A stretch of DNA of 6,598 nt from positions 1 to 6,598 of the forward strand of contig CAOJZR010000033.1 in the NCBI GenBank assembly GCA_948466105.1. The letters run 5' to 3'. Under the pieces are notes generated by a model, which saw only the letters and a program-made list of their open reading frames with translations, made no database searches and was not told the origin of the DNA. Below are positions 4,420 through 6,598 of this stretch, in pieces; the first letter of the stretch is position 1, and the number at the start of each line of letters is the position of its first letter. Source of the stretch: an uncultured Bacillota bacterium (GTDB taxonomy: Bacteria > Bacillota_I > Bacilli_A > RF39 > UBA660). A program made the translations under genes and the position numbers.

Positions 4420-6598
4420 CTAATTTAAATCTAATTTATCTAATAATTGATAATAAGCATATCGTGCCTGTGCTTCCTCTTTATTTTCTTTAAGTAGGCT
4501 ATCTTTTTTTTCTTTATTAACTAACTCTAACATTTTATATCTTGTTTCAGAATTCAAAAACTCTTCATATAAACTAAAGTCAATATTTTTACTATCTAAT
4601 GTAAATTTTTTGCTTTCTGGATTATATCTAAAAATTGGAAAATAACCACATTTTACAGCTAGTTTTTCTTTTTCTAATGAATTCATCATTCCACCCTTTA
4701 TACCATGTGATATACAAGGGGTATAAGCAATAATAATTGATGGTCCATTATAAGCATTAGCTTCTTTAAAAGCCTTTAAAACTTGAAGTGGATTAGCACC
4801 TAGACAAACTTGTGCAACATAAACATGAGGATAAGACATACAAATACGAGCTAAATCTTTTTTGCTCTGTTTTTTACCTGTTGTTGCAAAGGAAGCTATC
4901 GCTCCTTTAGGACTTGCTTTAGAGGCTTGACCTCCAGTATTAGAATATACTTGAGTATCAAGAATTAAGATATTAATATTTTCATTTTGGGCAATGACAT
5001 GATCAATGCCACTAAAACCAATATCATAAGCAAAACCATCACCACCAATTATCCAAGTATCTCTTTTAATTATATAATCTTTTAAAGAGGCTATCTCTTT
5101 ATTTATTTGAGCATAATCTAAATTATCATAAACTTCTTTTGTAACTTCATAATTATCATAATTAGCTAACCATTTTTGCGCAATTTCACTATTTTCTTTT
5201 TTAAATAAAGTTATAAGTCTTTCTCTTTTTGCTAAATAGCCATTATGAATACCGAAGCCAAATTCGGCATTATCTTCAAATAAAGAACTAGCCCAAGGTA
5301 CATTATAAGGCATAACAGGACAACTAGCACCATAGATAGATGAACAACCAGTAGCATTTGCTATAACGATGCTGCTTTTAAAAAGTTTGGTTAGCATATT
5401 TATATATGCAGGCTGTCCACATCCTGCACATGCACCTGGATAATTAAGACCTGAGGCTTTAAAAGCAACATTTCTAATATTATCATTAGTTATCTTTTTT
5501 TCCTTAATATTGGTAATTAAATAATCATTTATTGTTTGCTCTTTATTTTTTATCTGATTTATAATACTATCACTAATTAAAGCTTTATTATTAGCCTTAC
5601 CTGGACAATTTTTTACACAAAGCATACAACCTGTACAATTTTTAATTGCAAAGCTTAAAGTATAATAATAGTTACTTAGATATTTATCAGAATATTTTAA
5701 ACATCTTTGTTTTATATAATCTGGACATTTTTGATATTCTATCTCATCTAAAAGAAATGGTTTAATAACATTATGTGGACAAATAGTCACACATAAATTA
5801 CAAGTAATACAATTACTATTTAACCAAAATGGTACAACATCACTAATTGGATTAGTCTTAAGTTTACTTGTATTTTCATAAAAAATCCCATCTTTATAAT
5901 TAAGAAAAGCAGAAACAGGTAACTCATTACCTTTTCTTTTCATTAACATAGTAATAACATCATCAGAAGATATACATTCTTCTTTATAATGCTTATCAAT
6001 TGTTACTCTTTTTATATAATCACTCGCACTTGTTAAGGCGTCTATATTAGCCATTACTAAATCCATGCTTTTCTTCGCAAATTTTTCCTTAGCATATTTT
6101 TTAAATTCTGATAATGCAATTTGGTAATCGATTATTTGTGATAATTTAATTATAGCGCTTTCCATAATCGTACTTATTTTATTACCAAGTCCTACTTTAC
6201 GCGCCAATAAATTAGCGTTTATTGTATAAAACTGAACTTCACGCTTGTGAATTATATCTTTTTGTTTTTTTGTTAAAAGATGATTTATCTCTTCTTCAGT
6301 TTTAGATGTATTTAAAAGAAAGATACCTTTGTCACTAATATTATCTAGTAAATCAAACTCTTGTAAGTAACTATCTTTACTAACAACAATTATCTTAGGA
6401 TTTTCACAATAATATGTGCTTCTTATCTTCTTATCACTAAAACGCAAATGTGATATTGTTACACCTCCAGATTTTTTTGAATCATATTGGAAGTAACCTT
6501 GAACAAACTTAGAAGTATTATCACCAATTAATTTTATTATAGTTTTAGAAGCACTAACCATTCCATCACTACCATAACCATAGATTAAAAACTCATCA
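4420..6598 (-). CDS. nifJ: pyruvate:ferredoxin (flavodoxin) oxidoreductase, C-terminal part (5' partial)
   Basis: This enzyme oxidatively decarboxylates pyruvate with CoA to acetyl-CoA and CO2 and reduces ferredoxin or flavodoxin, the key energy step of many anaerobes. The frame is open to the right edge, where the preceding codons read FLIYGYGSDG, so the ATG at 6561 is internal. About 725 residues are visible of a family usually near 1,170-1,200. Numbering from that Met, QGYFQYDSKKSGGVTISHLR lies at 21-40. The two ferredoxin-type [4Fe-4S] motifs have Cys251/254/257/261 and Cys309/312/315/319. The proximal-cluster cysteines appear to be Cys378 and Cys381 (ACAGCG), Cys406 (ATGCSS) and Cys615 (TPCISHG). 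The thiamine-diphosphate site is GDGFAYDIGFSGIDH (507-521) with VYSNTGGQ at 538-545. All cofactor residues are kept, so the enzyme is probably active. The GSDGTVGANK motif reads GSDGMVSASK. The stop is TAG at 4422-4420, followed by its own terminator. Confidence 0.95.
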   Translation of the reverse strand, partial: DEFLIYGYGSDGMVSASKTIIKLIGDNTSKFVQGYFQYDSKKSGGVTISHLRFSDKKIRSTYYCENPKIIVVSKDSYLQEFDLLDNISDKGIFLLNTSKTEEEINHLLTKKQKDIIHKREVQFYTINANLLARKVGLGNKISTIMESAIIKLSQIIDYQIALSEFKKYAKEKFAKKSMDLVMANIDALTSASDYIKRVTIDKHYKEECISSDDVITMLMKRKGNELPVSAFLNYKDGIFYENTSKLKTNPISDVVPFWLNSNCITCNLCVTICPHNVIKPFLLDEIEYQKCPDYIKQRCLKYSDKYLSNYYYTLSFAIKNCTGCMLCVKNCPGKANNKALISDSIINQIKNKEQTINDYLITNIKEKKITNDNIRNVAFKASGLNYPGACAGCGQPAYINMLTKLFKSSIVIANATGCSSIYGASCPVMPYNVPWASSLFEDNAEFGFGIHNGYLAKRERLITLFKKENSEIAQKWLANYDNYEVTKEVYDNLDYAQINKEIASLKDYIIKRDTWIIGGDGFAYDIGFSGIDHVIAQNENINILILDTQVYSNTGGQASKASPKGAIASFATTGKKQSKKDLARICMSYPHVYVAQVCLGANPLQVLKAFKEANAYNGPSIIIAYTPCISHGIKGGMMNSLEKEKLAVKCGYFPIFRYNPESKKFTLDSKNIDFSLYEEFLNSETRYKMLELVNKEKKDSLLKENKEEAQARYAYYQLLDKLDLN

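Noticed and set aside
1..6598. CRISPR array, tRNA or rRNA genes
   Set aside because: No regularly spaced repeats and no cloverleaf or CCA-ended or rRNA-like sequence could be seen on either strand. The TTCGAGT at 4252-4258 resembles a T-loop but is not in a tRNA fold.

Overview
The window is strongly A+T-rich and uses TGA, TAA and TAG as stops (two of the clear genes end in TGA), so it is not a UGA=Trp mollicute. The AAGGAG ribosome binding sites, TTGACA/TATAAT-type promoters, hairpin plus U-run terminators and a pyruvate:ferredoxin oxidoreductase suggest an anaerobic low-GC Bacillota (uncultured gut Bacilli or Clostridia type). The species cannot be told from the sequence.

Left part (1-1985): the right-hand end of an integrated mobile element. 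Three tightly packed plus-strand genes lie here. The first is the 3' end of a coiled-coil protein, possibly the tail of a MobV-type relaxase. It is followed by a small unknown charged protein and a complete Tn916/phage-type tyrosine integrase with all catalytic residues. A strong terminator closes the operon. Beyond it lie paired TGTTACATA direct repeats (probable integrase arm sites) and inverted repeats that could be the crossover core. The left end of the element is outside the window.

Middle and right parts (1986-6598): chromosomal genes on the minus strand. recG, the branch-migration helicase, is complete. Its promoter has a LexA-like box between the -35 and -10 elements. The C-terminal part of a pyruvate:ferredoxin oxidoreductase (nifJ) runs off the right edge.

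The least expected content is in the two intergenic regions flanking recG. Each holds what looks like a free-standing small RNA gene: a near-consensus promoter with exactly 17 bp spacing, about 100 nt of hairpins joined to a C-rich unpaired linker, and an intrinsic terminator. RNA 1 (minus strand, about 2053-1957) converges on the integrase and ends at the probable attachment region, so its 3' end may be the integration target. RNA 2 (plus strand, about 4246-4347) lies between recG and nifJ. RNA 1's linker contains CCCCCTGA, the exact complement of TCAGGGGG in RNA 2's terminator loop, so the two could pair. I do not recognise either as a known RNA family. The RNA genes, their pairing and the att assignment are inferences from sequence pattern alone.
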